The position numbers and the translations under genes were made by a program. A stretch of DNA of 64,000 nucleotides, from the NCBI GenBank assembly GCA_033060915.1, contig CM065392.1, positions 17,305,001-17,369,000 on the forward strand. Direction: 5' to 3'. This document shows, piece by piece, positions 23,719-36,100 of this stretch. The stretch's first letter is position 1; every line of letters starts with the position of its first letter. This stretch comes from Euryodendron excelsum. Its lineage: Eukaryota > Streptophyta > Magnoliopsida > Ericales > Pentaphylacaceae. A model generated the notes under the pieces. The model was not told the DNA's origin. It worked only from the letters and a program-made list of their open reading frames with translations, and did not search any database.

Positions 23719-24029
23719 GAGGATGGACAACACCGGCACCTGTTGCAGTGGCGCCAGGCCAAAGTTTACATTGGCGCCAGGCCATTTTTTGGCTTGGCGC
23801 TACTACTAGTGGTGCCAGCAATTTAGGAAATGTTTAAGGTCGGCAAGCAACGTATCTTTGACTAGATTTGGGCGCCTATACTAGTGACTACCATGCAATT
23901 TTTAGCCTGACTTTACTAGGAGTGGCTCCGGAAAGTCCGAGAATGATTTGGAAGAGCCAGGGATGTCGCTGAGGGCCGGAAATGAGTAGGAACACTTAAA
24001 ATAGTGTCCTGGAGGTATTTGACTTGAAA

Positions 24030-24530
24030 AGTGAGGATAAGATGTGTCGGAAAGGTTGACCAGGCCTTTAGGGGCAAAACGGTCAATCGGATCGGAAAAC
24101 TGCCAGGACAGACTCGGATTGTCCCAGAACAAGACTTGGGATCTGGAAACATTATTCAGAATATTCCCAGAGGTTGCCGGTTTGATTTCCAGAGCCGGCG
24201 TGGTCGGAAAAGGAGACTAGCCTACCAGGGGCAAAACGGTTATTTCGTACCGGGTTGGCCGGAACTGACTCGGAATGATCCAAAAAGGTAAAAGGAGGTT
24301 GAGAACATTATAAAAAGTAGTCTCAGGAGGTTACCGGTTTGATACCCCTGAGCCGGTGTGGTCGAAAAAGGAGACCGGCCCACTAGGGGCAAAACGGTCA
24401 TTTTGTACCAGGTTGGCTGGAACTGACTCGGAATGATCCAGAAAGGTAAAGGAAGGTTGAGAATACTATAAGTATCAATCTCAGAGGGTTATCGGTTTGA
24501 TACTCAGAGCCGGTGTGGTTCCCAGGGCAT
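24030..24530 (-). repeat. Tandem repeat, about 157-bp unit (element A 3' LTR)
   Basis: Three units begin at the motif GCCGG(C/T)GTGGT (24194, 24352 and 24509), with a more diverged unit before them. Each contains GGGGCAAAACGGTCATTTTG and GGAATGATCC. The same repeat is at 52850-53330 in S and, with fewer units, in D. Confidence 0.75.
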
Positions 24531-24774
24531 TCGGATGCTTAGGGGCAAAATAGTCATCTTGACCGGAAAGTCTCGGAAAAGGTCTAAAGGGCAGTTTGGT
24601 CATTTTTCACCGAAGTGGGCTAACAGACACTGGTGTTGACCTGGGTTTTGAGTGTTTTCGCCACTCTAACAGCGGTCGTCGTGACACAGGGGTTTGTTGG
24701 CAATTCCCTATATCGACCTATTCGTGAGTATTTCTGCTACTCTAACGGTTTTGTGAGTAGTTTCGCTACTCGGA

Positions 24775-25140
24775 CCGTCTCGAGGAATAAACTGTCTCGA
24801 GAGAGGGATTGGAAAGGGGACTTGTCATCTACGAAGAGATGTGCTTGAGGTGGAATCGTCTCGAGGAGCAAACTATCTCGAGAGTGGGGTTAGAAAGGGG
24901 TCTTACCGTCTTCGAAAAGACGTGCTTGGATTGGAACCGTCTCGAGGAATAAATTGTCTTGAGAGTGGGATTGGAAAGGGGACTTTTCGCCTCCGAGGAG
25001 ATGTACCTGGATTGGAATCATCTCGAGGAATAAACTGTCTCGAGAGAGGGATTGGAAAGGGGTCTTACCGTCTTCGAAAAGACGTGCCTAGATTGGAACC
25101 GTCTCGAGGAATAAACTGTCTCAAGAGTGGGGTTGGAATC
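24775..25140 (-). repeat. Tandem array, 81-bp unit, five copies (element A 3' LTR)
   Basis: CTGTCTCGAGAG recurs at about 24792, 24873, 24955, 25037 and 25121. Each unit carries nested palindromes (CTCGAG and GTCTTCGAAAAGAC). Since 81 is 27 codons, the array reads open as a repeated peptide; I regard that as an artefact. Confidence 0.85.
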
Positions 25141-25335
25141 GGAAAGGAAAGGACAATGCCCCTAAGGGTATTTTGGTCATTTTGCCTCTATTTGGGCCTG
25201 ACAGGCCCGCGAAGTGATGGACAGATGGGATTTGGACCTAGAGAATTGGTTTCGATAGGAATATGCCCACAATGACTTGAAAACAAGTCTGGATGGAATG
25301 TAGACTGCCGAGCGAGCAAAAATGGGGTGTTTATA

Positions 25336-25353
25336 GCTGCCCCTCTTTTTCTG
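25336..25353 (-). other. Polypurine tract of element A
   Basis: The minus strand reads CAGAAAAAGAGGGGCAGC immediately before the 3' LTR. It is identical to the tract at 38255-38272 in B. Confidence 0.85.
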
Positions 25354-25527
25354 TCTTTGCTTGTCGAAGACAGAAAATGATAAGAGTAAGAGTCCCATGT
25401 TAACCGCGAGGCAGTCGGAGGGACGGACACTGGAAATCTTCCGACATTGAGGGTCGAAAACGGATAATGGGCCAAAAAGGCCTTCGAAAACGAGTTTTGG
25501 TGGGAAAAAGGGCAAAACTGCCCAGAA

Positions 25528-25558
25528 TTTATAACTGGCGCCATTACTAGTGGCGCCA
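25528..25558 (+). promoter_or_regulatory. Candidate promoter of the antisense ORF (element A)
   Basis: A TATA-like TTTATAA (25528-25534) is followed at once by a 23-bp palindrome TGGCGCCATTACTAGTGGCGCCA (25536-25558), the type that clusters upstream of the LTR TATA boxes. It lies about 200 bp before the predicted donor of the leader intron. Promoter activity is inferred from position and conservation with B (38448-38517). Confidence 0.4.
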
Positions 25559-25760
25559 AGTTTGAAGTTAAAACCAGAAAATTCTGGTTCGAACGCTTAT
25601 GGGATTTTGGAGAGCTTTCGCAAATTTGTGAGGCATTGCAAGGAATCCGTCTTGGACATTGAAGGAGCACTCCTTGGAGACCACAGGTGATTGCCGGAAG
25701 GAGCCCACGTCACCGGAAAAGTCACCGGAAGAGAAGATTTCGCTGGAAAACTTCCAAAAA

Positions 25761-26648
25761 GTGAGTTTTCAAATTTTGTTGATTTCGTTGTATAAAACCT
25801 CATTTGAATCATGTGAATAGTGAAAATTGATGTTTTGATACGCTATGAACACTTTGGTGATGCTGTTTTTGCATTTTGATGGTTGTTTGATTGAATTTGA
25901 ATGATTTTTCATGATTATGCGAAAAGGGTTTTCTGCAGGAATAGGGGATTTGTTCCTACAGGCCTGGGCATTGGGTTTTCTGGGTATATTTTTGTGCAAT
26001 GTGCCTTAGAAAAATGTGTTTAACAACCGTATGAAGTTTCGTGATTTTTTGAAAACTCGGTGAATTTTTTATTTTCTGAAAAATAGGAAAATACTTAGAA
26101 AATTTAGAAGAATGAGAAAACTCGGGAAATTGATGTGATTTTTAGAGTTTGAAATTTGGAAAAATATTGGAATATTTTAGAAAACATTTGAGGTGATTTT
26201 GAAAAATTTCGGAAGATGTTTGAGAACCATTGATTTATTTGAAAAATAAAACATGTGTTTTGAAAATTTTAAAAAATTAAAAAGTGTGCACGGGTGCTAA
26301 TGTCATGTGATTGTTGGAAAGTGTACATTTTGCATTTTGTGTTGATGTCATGGGTGTTGTAGGGGCCATTTTTAAACGGGACTCTGCCGAAATTTTTTTT
26401 TTTTAGAAATTATGGAAAGAGTTGGTTAAAGTTTTAGAAATAAAATCTTTTTGAAGGAAAAAGACAGAAAACCTTTGAGATTTGATTTGAGGTTGGAAAA
26501 ATCAAGATGTGTAGAAATTTTGTTTTTGATTTATCATTTGAAATCCTTTTATTTATTTTTTGTGTTGGTTGTTTATTTCATTTTACTTTATTATGTCCAC
26601 TATCTGCTTGATATATTAACACTTCTCACCCTAGCTTGCCTTTCCAAG
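25761..26648 (+). other. Predicted leader intron of the antisense ORF (element A)
   Basis: The donor is CAAAAA|GTGAGTTTTC at 25761. The acceptor region is TTTCCAAG before the mutated start codon; B and D have TTTTTAG and TTTTCAG, so the site in A is damaged or shifted by one base. The body is AT-rich. No coding sequence is visible in 25354-26648, apart from spurious frames. Confidence 0.4.
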
Positions 26649-28329
26649 ATAGCAGATGGAGTTTTGAGTCGGTTGAGAGCCTGGCACAGTAGTTACCCTC
26701 TGGATGAGCAGGATATCTTTCGCCGGTCCTTTGGTCGGGTAGCCTCACTTCTATCAATACGGCTCATTCCCGGGCTTATAGAGGGGGTGATTCCCTTCTG
26801 GCAGCCTGACTTGTCTATTTTCCGCTTTGGGGAGTGCGAGCTTACCCCTACTTCTCACAAGTAAGGGTTTCTTCTTGGTTTTCAAGATATTTCTGCGGAC
26901 ATTGTGGGACCCCTCTTTCTGAATGGTTGTATCACAGTGGTTTCATCCCAGTTCGGATTCAAACGCGCAGTTCTTTCGTCTTCTTCTTTGCCCCAGTTTC
27001 CTTATATCCCAGCAGAGTTCCTCTTTTCCTGTTTTGAGTTTCCTACAGGTATGCGAGTTCATTCAGGTGAGGGGCACACCTCCCAGGATTGGGCTGTTTC
27101 TCGTATGGTTGCCTTAGCCTTGTTTCTGCTGAACTTCTTGGTGTTCCCCCGAGAAGATGATTTAGTGGACTGTTGACTCTGTGCACCACTGGCCTTGATC
27201 CGTAAGGGGCATTCCTATGCTCCTATGATTGTAGGGGAGACCTTCGTGAGTCTTATGAGATTCCAGCAGACCCTTGACGCCTGTTTCCGGGGATGCGCTC
27301 CTATCTTCCAGCTCTGGGCGATTGGTCACTTGTTTTGTTACACCTTTGTTTCAGCACACGTGGTATCCTGAACTCGACCATATACATTCCCTAGCGAGAT
27401 CTCAGGGTGTCATGGCAGATGAGGGGAGATTTTCGCAGACCGCTGCATCTTGGGCTGACTATCTTTAGAGCATGAGGTCGGGCACTGTCCGGTGGTATTT
27501 AGGACTGGTCGGTAGGTATTGCTTGAGAGTTCGACCTTCCTGGAGGGCCTTCGTGCCCCTAGCAGGCTTGCGGGGCATTGCCCCTTTGTTCGGTATTCAA
27601 GTTTTGCATCAGCTTGGTAGCAGTTAGGATATCCCTTATTTAGCTTCTGCAGCCGAGTTTACTCTTGTCTTTGGGGTGTCGATTCCTAGAGCATTGGTAG
27701 AGAAAGTTATGGATACATGGAGATCTTTGCTTCCTCACGTTGATAATGATGGTCCTTTCTCTAACATGCCCCTTGCGACCGAGGCCTATCATTATTCGCT
27801 TCAACGCTACGTGCTAGGTCCTAGTAGACTTGGGGATCTTCTCATTGAGACTCCTTTACCTCCCATAGGGTATACCGACTTCTTGACTGCTATGATTGTT
27901 CAAGGGCGTCGTCATAGGCAGAAAAATCGTCGTCTGATATGGATGTTGCATGACCGGTTGAGGATGAGAGATGCTGAGATAGTTTTACTGGAGAGACAGT
28001 TAGCAGCAACCAGATCAACACATGATGACCCACCTTTGGGTGCTGCGAGGGTCCGCAGGCAGCCACGAGGCGTTCTAGGCAGTTCTCCTTCCCTAGAGGG
28101 TGATGTGATGGATAGCCGATCCTTGCAAGAGACTGTGGAGTCCCTTACTCGAGAGAGGGACATGCTTTTGGCTAGATGTGCGGATTATGAGCGATGCCGG
28201 CCCGGGCCTTCTACAGCTGGTACTTCTTCGAGCGCTCCTCTTGTGACTGGCGAGCCAGTGGATCCCTGCATAGTTGATTCCTCTTTTGATGACGACGGGG
28301 AGCGATATATTTTTGCCCCTCGCTCTTAG
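26649..28329 (+). pseudogene. Antisense extra ORF, DUF7745 / plant-mobile-domain-like (element A, broken)
   Basis: This is the counterpart of the B ORF at 39606-41284. The start codon is ATA, followed by the same ADGVLSRLRAW start as B. Breaks: TAA at 26862-26864, TGA at 27175-27177, an extra T near 27330, TAG at 27466-27468 and TAG at 27625-27627. The last 217 codons (27676-28329) are open: a helical segment, a basic RRHRQKNRR stretch, two predicted coiled-coil segments (about codons 90-115 and 155-180 of this part) and an acidic DDDGERYIFAP tail. The stop at 27466 is also in B but not in D. It is convergent with pol. The biochemical function is unknown. Confidence 0.7.
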
Positions 28330-29541
28330 ATTTGCTGATTTCTGCATTTGTAGAAAAACAATACTGTGTTTAGCGTTATGCCTCTTTTTGTTTTATGAAT
28401 TCATGACCTCTCGTGCTTTTGGTATGATTTCCCTACATGATTAGTATAGTAACAAATTGGGGGAAAATCAAATGAGAATTACAGCTTAATGAAAAATAAC
28501 TCCCTTTCGTTTGATTCTTTGACTCACTGACTGTTCCGCGAAAGGGACCTCTGCTTCTTTTAACCCTAACTAGGCTAAACCGAAGAATGTCTTTCAAGAC
28601 GCCTTTCGACTTTTACACTATTGCTTTCATACCTTAACTTCTGGGGAATGTAGTAGCTCGAGCTATTTCTTATATCTAAATCTCTTGTTACCACCCCCTT
28701 TTTTTTTGTTTTTTGCTATTTTTGCTACTAGTGCCCCTGAGGGTTTTCACCAGTCCTAGCTCTGTCATTTTTGCACCAAGGCGCCTTTGCAGGTTTTCGC
28801 CAGGGTCAACAATTTTACATCTTGCCACATCCCTACCTTTATACCTACGACGCCCTTTCAGGTTTTCACCGCATCCTCGAGAAGCACTTAACTTTTCTCT
28901 CTTCTTTCTCTCTCTTTCCTCAGCTTGGTCTCGGGTTTCTGTTGAGAAGCTCCTAAACGCTACTTGCATCATTCTCTAGCCAATGGCATATTTAGTAAGC
29001 TCATTTGGACTAATCAATTTAACTCTAATCTGAGAGGACTTTTAGGGGTTGTTGTGTTGGTATTTACTTTCGAAAGAAAAGGAAAAGGCTCAAGCCTACC
29101 ACTCTAATAGTGATCACCTTCGATAGTTTTTGATTCAATAACACTTTTTCTGCGTATTCCCATCTTTCCTTGGGTATCTTATTGCACGCCTTTTTTGCTT
29201 TTTTTTTTTTTAACAATGACGTTAATACCAATATTTGTGCGAACTTAAAGTAGTACTTCAAGGTTTTTTTTTTGCTATTTTTCAGTGCCTCTACTTAACA
29301 TGATCACTTTATTAGGGGGAATGTTCCAGAAAGAAAGTAACCGGCTCTAAAGGTTTGACAAAGGTTATATATATGCATTTTAATTGGGTAGAAAATGAAA
29401 TAAGGGCCCCTCGTCATCTTGGAATTAGATCGTTTAGTCCATAGAGCTTTAACCTTGAAACACTACCTTATTGATTAATGGAGAATGAGGAGAGTAGGTT
29501 TTATTGCTTCTTCACAGAAACCAAAGGTCTAGCTTTCAGAA
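28330..29541. other. Spacer between the convergent antisense ORF and pol (element A)
   Basis: Non-coding. It holds the three-unit GGTTTTCACC/GGTTTTCGCC module at about 28730-28880, a GAAAATGAAATAAGGGCCCC block near 29391, and the conserved GGTTATATATATGCATTTTAATTG. It is likely to contain transcript ends for both strands, but I find no decisive poly(A) signal. Confidence 0.55.
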
Positions 29542-32500
29542 TCATATGTAGTAGTGTTTGATAGCATCTGAATTCAATGGGCTAGGAAATTCTTGGCCAT
29601 CCATTTCCTCCAAAACGAGAGCTCCTCCAAACAAGACCTTCTTTACCACGAATAGCTCTTCGTAGTTTGGAGCAAATTTTCCCTGTGTTGCCTCCTGATG
29701 GGGGAACACCTTCTTGAGCACCAAATCTCCCGGCTGGAATGATCGAGGTCATACCTTCTTATCAAATGTTCTAGCATTCTCCTTCTGTAACATTGAGCGT
29801 GATAGACTGCAGTTAGCCGCTTCTCATCCAACAAACAGAGTTGGGCATATTGGTCTTTAATCCATTTTGCTTCGTCTACCTTGGTTTCTGTTAAGATTCG
29901 TAAAGAAGGAATCTCAATCTCAACGAGATGACTGCCTCGGTGCCGTAAACAAGCTCGAAAGGGGTGCTTCCGGTGGAGACCCTCATAGTAGTTCGGTAAG
30001 CCATCATTGCAAACGGAAGTTTCTTATGCCAATCTTTGTAATTGTCAATCATTTTTCGGAGTATTCTCTTAATGTTCTTGTTGGCTACTTCTACTGCCCC
30101 ATTCATCTGGGGCCGGTAAGTGACTGAATTCCGGTGAGTAATGTGAAATATTTGGCATAGCTTTGATATCAATTCGTTGTTCAGATTGGAAGCATTATCG
30201 GTAATGAGTGACTTAGGAATCCCATACCGGCAGATGATGTAATTTTTTATGAACCTTTCTACGACCTTCTTGGTGACATGGACGTAAGAGACGGCTTCCA
30301 CCCATTTAGTGAAATAATCAATGGCGACCAGGATGAAGCGATGGCCGTTGGAAGCTTTAGGAGTGATGGGACCAATCATATCTATCCCCCACATAGAAAA
30401 AGACTATGGGGCTGACATAGAATGGAGCTCAGTCAGCGGTGCTTTGATCTTATCCCCATGTATCTGACATTTGTGACACCGAAGAACGTATCTAATGCAA
30501 TCTGACTCCATTGTTGATCAGTAATATCCTGTCCGGAGAATCTTCTTTGCAAGCGTGTGGCCATTCATGTGGGGGCCGCAAACTCCCTCGTGCACTTCCT
30601 CCATGATAACTTTGGCTTCGGCAGTATTGACACATCTTAGAGGTCCAAACCATGATATCCTGAAAAGCTCATTTCCAACCATGAAATAGTGTCCCGCCAA
30701 ACGACAAATGGTCTTCCTATCGCGTTGTGTTGCCGTATCGGGGAACGTCTTGGCTTGAATATACCTCTGGATGTCATAAAACCACGGTTTCTCGTGAGTT
30801 TCAATGGTTGTGTGCAGGCAATAAGAGGGGACATCCTTGGTAAAGATCTGTAGGGGGGTATTTCAGTGCCCCTGTCGACCTTGATTGTTGCAGCCAACGT
30901 AGCCAAGGCATCGACGAAGCTGTTCTCTGTCCGGGGCACGTGACGAAAATCCACGCTTTTGAATAGCTGGCACAAGTCCTTGAGTTGTTGATGATACGGG
31001 GAGAGTTTGGCATCTCGAGTTTGGTACACGTCCTTGGATTGCTGAATGACCAAATCTGAATCACCGAGGACAACCAATTCATCAATCCTCATTTCTAATG
31101 CCAATCTTAATCCCAGGATGTAAGCCTCATATTCGGCGATGTTATTAGTAGAGAGTTCAAGTTGTAGCTTAACTACAATAGGATAATGACTACCTGTTCT
31201 TGACACTACTACTGCCCCAATGTCGGATCCCCTTTTGTTAGCAGCGCTGTCGAAAAACATCTTCCACCCTGCTGGTTCTTGCTCTTCAGATGTACTATCA
31301 ACGCATAGTATATTTTCGTCAGGAAATTGGGGCTCCATGGATTGATAATCATCAATGGGGTTCTCAGCCAGATAATCAACTATCACCTGCCCTTTGACTG
31401 CTTTACGGGTAGTGAACACAATGTCGAATTCTGACAGGATCATGTGCCATCGAGCAATTTTGCTGGATAGGGTTGGTTTCTCTAATATATACTTGAGGGG
31501 ATCCATTTGAGAGATAAGGAAGGTGGTATGATAGAGCATGTAGTGTCGAAGCCTGTGAGCTGCCCAAGCTAATGCGCAGCAGGTTTTCTCGAGATCGGAA
31601 TACTTCGCTTCATATGGCAGAAATTTCTTACTAAGGTAGTAAATGGCTTGCTCTTTTCTCCCCGTTTCATCATGCTGCTCCAGGATGCATCCCAAAGAAG
31701 TATCTAACACTGTCATGTACATCAGCAAAGGACACCCCGGGGTTGGTGCCACTAGGATAGGGGGATTTCGAAGATATTCTTTAATTTTCTCCAACACCAT
31801 TTGACAGTTATCATCCCATTCTTTTGGAACGTCTTTCTTAAGGAGCTTGAAAATAGGTTCACACAGGTGGGTCATTTGGGTGACGAACCTGCTATTAAAG
31901 TTCAACTTTCCTAGAAAAGACCGAACCTCCTTTTCCCCTTTCGGTGTAGGTATTTCAACAATGGACTTTACCTTGGCAAGATCAACCTCTATCCCCTTTT
32001 CATTGACTATAAACCCCAACAATTTCCCTGAAGATACTCCGAATGTGCATTTGGCCGGATTTAGCTTAAGCTGATGTCTACGGAGGCGATCAAACACCTT
32101 CCGCAAGTTGAACAAGCGGTCCTTCCGTTGCTTGGACTTGACAATCATGTCATCCACATATATATCTACTTCCTGATGTATCATGTCATGGAATAAAGTT
32201 ACCATGGCTTTTTGGTAGGTTGCCCCCGCGTTGCGAAGCCCGAATGGCATGACCTTATAACAATATACTCCCCAGGGGGTAATGAAAGCAGTCTTCTCCC
32301 GATCTTCTTCAGCCAGCTTGATCTGATTATATCCCGAAAAAACGTCCATGAAAGAAAACATTCCATGATCGGCCGTGTTGTCAACAAGCAAGTCTATGTG
32401 GGGAAGAGGAAAATCATCCTTTGGACTGGCCCTGTTGAGGTCCCAAAAGTCAATGCACATCAGCACCTTGCCATCTTTTTTAGGTACCGGGATACTATTA

Positions 32501-33010
32501 GCTAGCCATTGGGGATACTCTACCACTTGCAGAAACCCTACCTGGAATTGTTTAATCACCTCCTCCTTGATTTTCAGGCTCCATTCGGGTTTCAATCTTC
32601 TTAACTTCTGCTTAAAGGGTTTCATCTGCAGGTCCAAAGGTAGTCTATGTTCCACAATGGATTCATCTAATTTGGGCATGTGTTGATAAGACTATGCGAA
32701 AACATCCAAGTATGCACGCAGAAGTTCCAATAATTCCTTGCGCTGCCATTGATCTAGGCCTGTACCGATTCTAAGCTCTTTCGGATCCCCTTCATTTCCC
32801 AAATTAACGGCTTCCGTTTCCTCAATGTTTGGAGTATTACGATTCTCATGTCTTTCTATTTGTTCCTGAATTTCCTCTGACACCTCCTCTGTAAAATTTA
32901 CATCTTCTTTAATTCCCAATTGTTGGTAATCAAACTCGGTGTTCAAGTCATCATTTATCAAGATTGGCATTCCCTGGATTAGCTGAGTAGGTTATCGGAT
33001 GCAAGGGTCC
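29542..33010 (-). pseudogene. pol: pol of element A: RT, two RNase H domains, integrase (broken)
   Basis: Order on the minus strand: a linker with the DVFA..Y pre-RT motif, RT with YVDDMIVKSK and FGLRNAGATYQK, the RT-linked RNase H (YLSKKFLPYEAKYSDLEKTC), a second archaeal-type RNase H (FFD, NNIAEYEA, GDSDLV, VDALATLA), an H2C2 zinc finger and an integrase core (GIDMIG, LITDNAS, NGAVEVANK). The integrase D-D-E residues are all present, unlike B. A frame of 680 codons (30637-32679) covers RT through the second RNase H. Breaks: TAG in place of Trp after DVFA (about 32689), a one-base loss near 30850, stops near 30515 and 30404, frame losses near 29930 and 29770, and the TGA at 29748-29750 that B shares. 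The candidate 3' splice site is at 33011-33012. The dual RNase H is a hallmark of the Tat lineage. Confidence 0.9.
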
Positions 33011-33161
33011 CTGGCATGGAAAATAGTGTACAATAAATCAAACAAGAAAGGGATATTATTTTATTCATTGATAACTTGATTTTAAAAAGTTAAGACAAAT
33101 AAATTTAAAAGGACAAAATTTATGGCGAATCAGTTGCTCCAGGGTCTCGCTCTAATAGGCT
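33011..33161 (-). other. Right-hand portion of the predicted pro/RT intron of element A, cut by element B
   Basis: This is the 3' part of the intron: T-rich, ending CCATGCCAG|GG at 33011. The rest, 11 bases with the donor GTACAG, lies at 59834-59844 beyond element B. AGGCT at 33157-33161 is the left target-site duplication of B. Confidence 0.55.
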
Positions 33162-36100
33162 TGTCGCACCCAAATTTTTCGCACTCGAGGAATAATCACA
33201 CAAGTGGGAAAAACACTGTACTCTCTCATTAGAACTCACCCTCCTAGAAGAATGAGTGCGACTAGGTTTGAATTGAAAGTTGATTTGAATAAAGGGCTTT
33301 TGAAAAAGATTCAGAGTCGCCACCTAACTTGATTAAGGTGAGTTAGGTCACCTAAAAACTAAAAATAATCTGAAGACTACACTTAGGGCTTTTGGAAAAT
33401 GTTTTTGAAAATATCACCTCCAGAAAGGGTTTTTCAGAAAATAGGTTGTTTGGCAACCTTTGGAAAATATTTAGCCCTTTTTGAAAAAACAACTCCTTTT
33501 TGGTCTTTGAAATCAATGATCTAAGTTCGAAGGTTGGTTACGTGTAGGGAAGACACACTAAGCTATCACCCTACCCCGCCCTTTCGGTACCTACATGTCA
33601 ATCTACCTTAGATTCAACTATGAGAGTCTTCAACTGACTATTGGCCAATCATATCCACTTTGAAAAACAATGCTTGAAAAGAAACTAACCTGATGCATGA
33701 TATGCAAGTGCAAGTTAAGAGATTTGAAAGATAGATTTGAAAAGAGATTGATTTGAAATTGATTTAATTTGAAAATAGATTTGAAGAGATGGAATTGAAA
33801 TTGGAAAGTTTGAAAATTGAAAGTAAAAATTTGAAAATAGAAATTTTGAAATTAGACTTTTGAAAGTAGATTGAAATTTGAGATTTGAAAATGTGGAGAC
33901 CGCACCCATGAGGGTGGAATTGAAAGCTTGAAAAGTGTTGTGACCGCACCTATGAAGGTTAACTACGTATCCTTTTGGGGGAATCAGGTCAGTCATAGTT
34001 CGGACAAGAGTCCGATAGAAAAGAGATTGATTTGGAAGAAAAAGATTGAATTGAAAATTGAGTTTGATTTTGAACTTAGAATAGAAGACGGAAAATTGGA
34101 ATTGTTTTGAAAACAATGAGGTTTAGGAAACCTAGACTTAAGAAAGACTCGAGAGTTTAAGAAAGATTGGATTTAGGAAATGTTCGAATTAGGAAAGGTC
34201 CGATTTAGCAAAGTGTCATTTTTGGAAAGTTTCAAATTAAGAAAGTTTTAAATTAGGAAAGTTTTGGTTTTTGGAAGGTTCCAACTTAGGAAAGTTTTAA
34301 ATTTGGAATGTTTTGACTTAGGAAAGTTTTAAAAATTGGAAAGTTTTGAAATAGGGAAGTTTTGAAAATTGGAAAGTTTAGAAAACAAGGAAGTTTTGAA
34401 AGAAAGTTTCGAGTTTAGAAAAGTTTTAGATTTGAAAAGATTTTTAAGTTTTGGAAAGCTTAGAATTTGGGAAGATTTAGGTTTAGAAAGATTTAACTTA
34501 AGAAAGTTTCAAATTTAGAAAGTTTTGAGTTTGGAAAGATTTGAAATTTAGAAAGTTTAAGATTTAGAAAGTTTTAGGGTTTTAGAAAATCTTAAGATTA
34601 GGAAAGGTTTGGATTTAGGAGAGGTTTGAAAACTTAGGTTTGAAAGGTTAAGATTTGAAAAAAGGGTAGAATTAGGAAAGGGTTGGATTAGGGAAGATTT
34701 GGAAACTTAATGTTTAAAGAAAGATTTGAAAGTTTTAGGAAATTTAAGATTGAGGAAAGTGGGAAATTAGGAGAGAGTTGAATTAGGAAAGATTTAGATT
34801 TTGAGTTTTAAAATTTAGGAAAGATTTTTATGTTCAAGTTTTGGAAACTTAAGATTTAGGAAATGAGAAGATTAAGAAGGATTCGATTTAGGAAAGATTT
34901 GGATTTTGAAATTTAAGGAAAGATTTAAAGTTTTAGGTTTAGGAAACTTATGGTTTATGAAGGAATTGAAGAAAGGTATGGATTAGGAAGGGATTGGATT
35001 TGGTTTGTAAAGGCAAAAGTTTGATTTTGTTTCCAAAAACGGAGGATAGGATCTAGTTTCCTAAACGGGGAGATTGGATTTGGTTTCTTAAAGGGAAGAT
35101 TTGATTTGACAAGAATTTGGAAAGGGAGATTCTAGAAACCCTAGATTTGGAAAATTATAGTTTTGACGTAGAAAAGAGGTTTTGGAAACGTGTATCATTT
35201 GGATGTGAAAATAAGAGGTTTTGGAAACCTAGGTTTGGGGCAAAGTTTGAAAATCATGTTTTTGGAAAGAAAATTAGGGTTTTCTAATCGTGGATTCTAG
35301 GGCTTGACTTGGGCTCTAAGGAAAGAAGATTTTTGGAAACTGCGTTTTTGGAAACGAATGTGTTCTACAAGAGAATCCTAGGGAGGAGTTTTTGAAAAGT
35401 GAATTTGGAAAGAGAGTTTTTGAAAAAGGATTTTAAAGAGAAGTTTGTGAAAATTGTGTTTTTGGAAACGAAGGTTTTGGAAGGAAATCATAGAGAAGTT
35501 TCTAGAGGGAAGATTTTGGAAAGAGAGTCTTTTAGAAAGATTTTTAGGGAGTGTTTTTTGAAAGAGATTTTAGGGAGAGGATTTCGGAAAGGAGTTGAAA
35601 AAGGGAGTTTTCAAAAATAGATTTTGGGAGGGAGTTTTTGAAAACAATTTTGGAGAGGTGAGTTTTAGGAAAATATGTTGAAAAGGAGATTTTTAGGAAG
35701 AAAGACTTTTTGAAAAGAGAGTTTTTAGAAGGTGTAAAAACATCTCACTTTCCTAAAGCAATTCTAACCATAAGAGGGCTAGAACCACTTTAGGAAAGCG
35801 GTTTTGAAAACAACAAGATTTGAAAATATGGACCGTATTGATCACTTTAAATGTAACACTTTCTTAAAGCAATCCCAGCCATGGAAAAGCTAGAATCACC
35901 ATAGGATTGTGGTTTTGAAAACAGGTTTTGAGAAAGAGATTTTGATGTAATTTTGAAAACAAGTTTGAAAACGATTTGAAAAACAACTTTGAAAACGGTT
36001 TTTGGAATATGCAAGATCATGACATGCACAATGCAATTTTGGGGTCGTGAACATACAAGGCTAAGGCTTCACCACATAATCAAGGGGGCCGTACCCACGT

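Larger units (their letters stand above)
20429..25335 (-). repeat. Element A 3' LTR (about 4.9 kb)
   Basis: The LTR runs from TGTCACGCCC to GGGGTGTTTATA; the terminal TACA has become TATA. Parts in plus coordinates: primer-like relic GGAGTCGCCA (20580-20589), conserved island (about 21200-21260), purine-rich tract (about 21290-22860), conserved block with the AACATACAAGG motif (23155-23310), TATA (23711-23718), about 157-bp repeats (24030-24530) and 81-bp repeats (24775-25140). In the first roughly 240 bp I count about 14 differences from the 5' LTR at 63096, almost all transitions. Confidence 0.9.
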
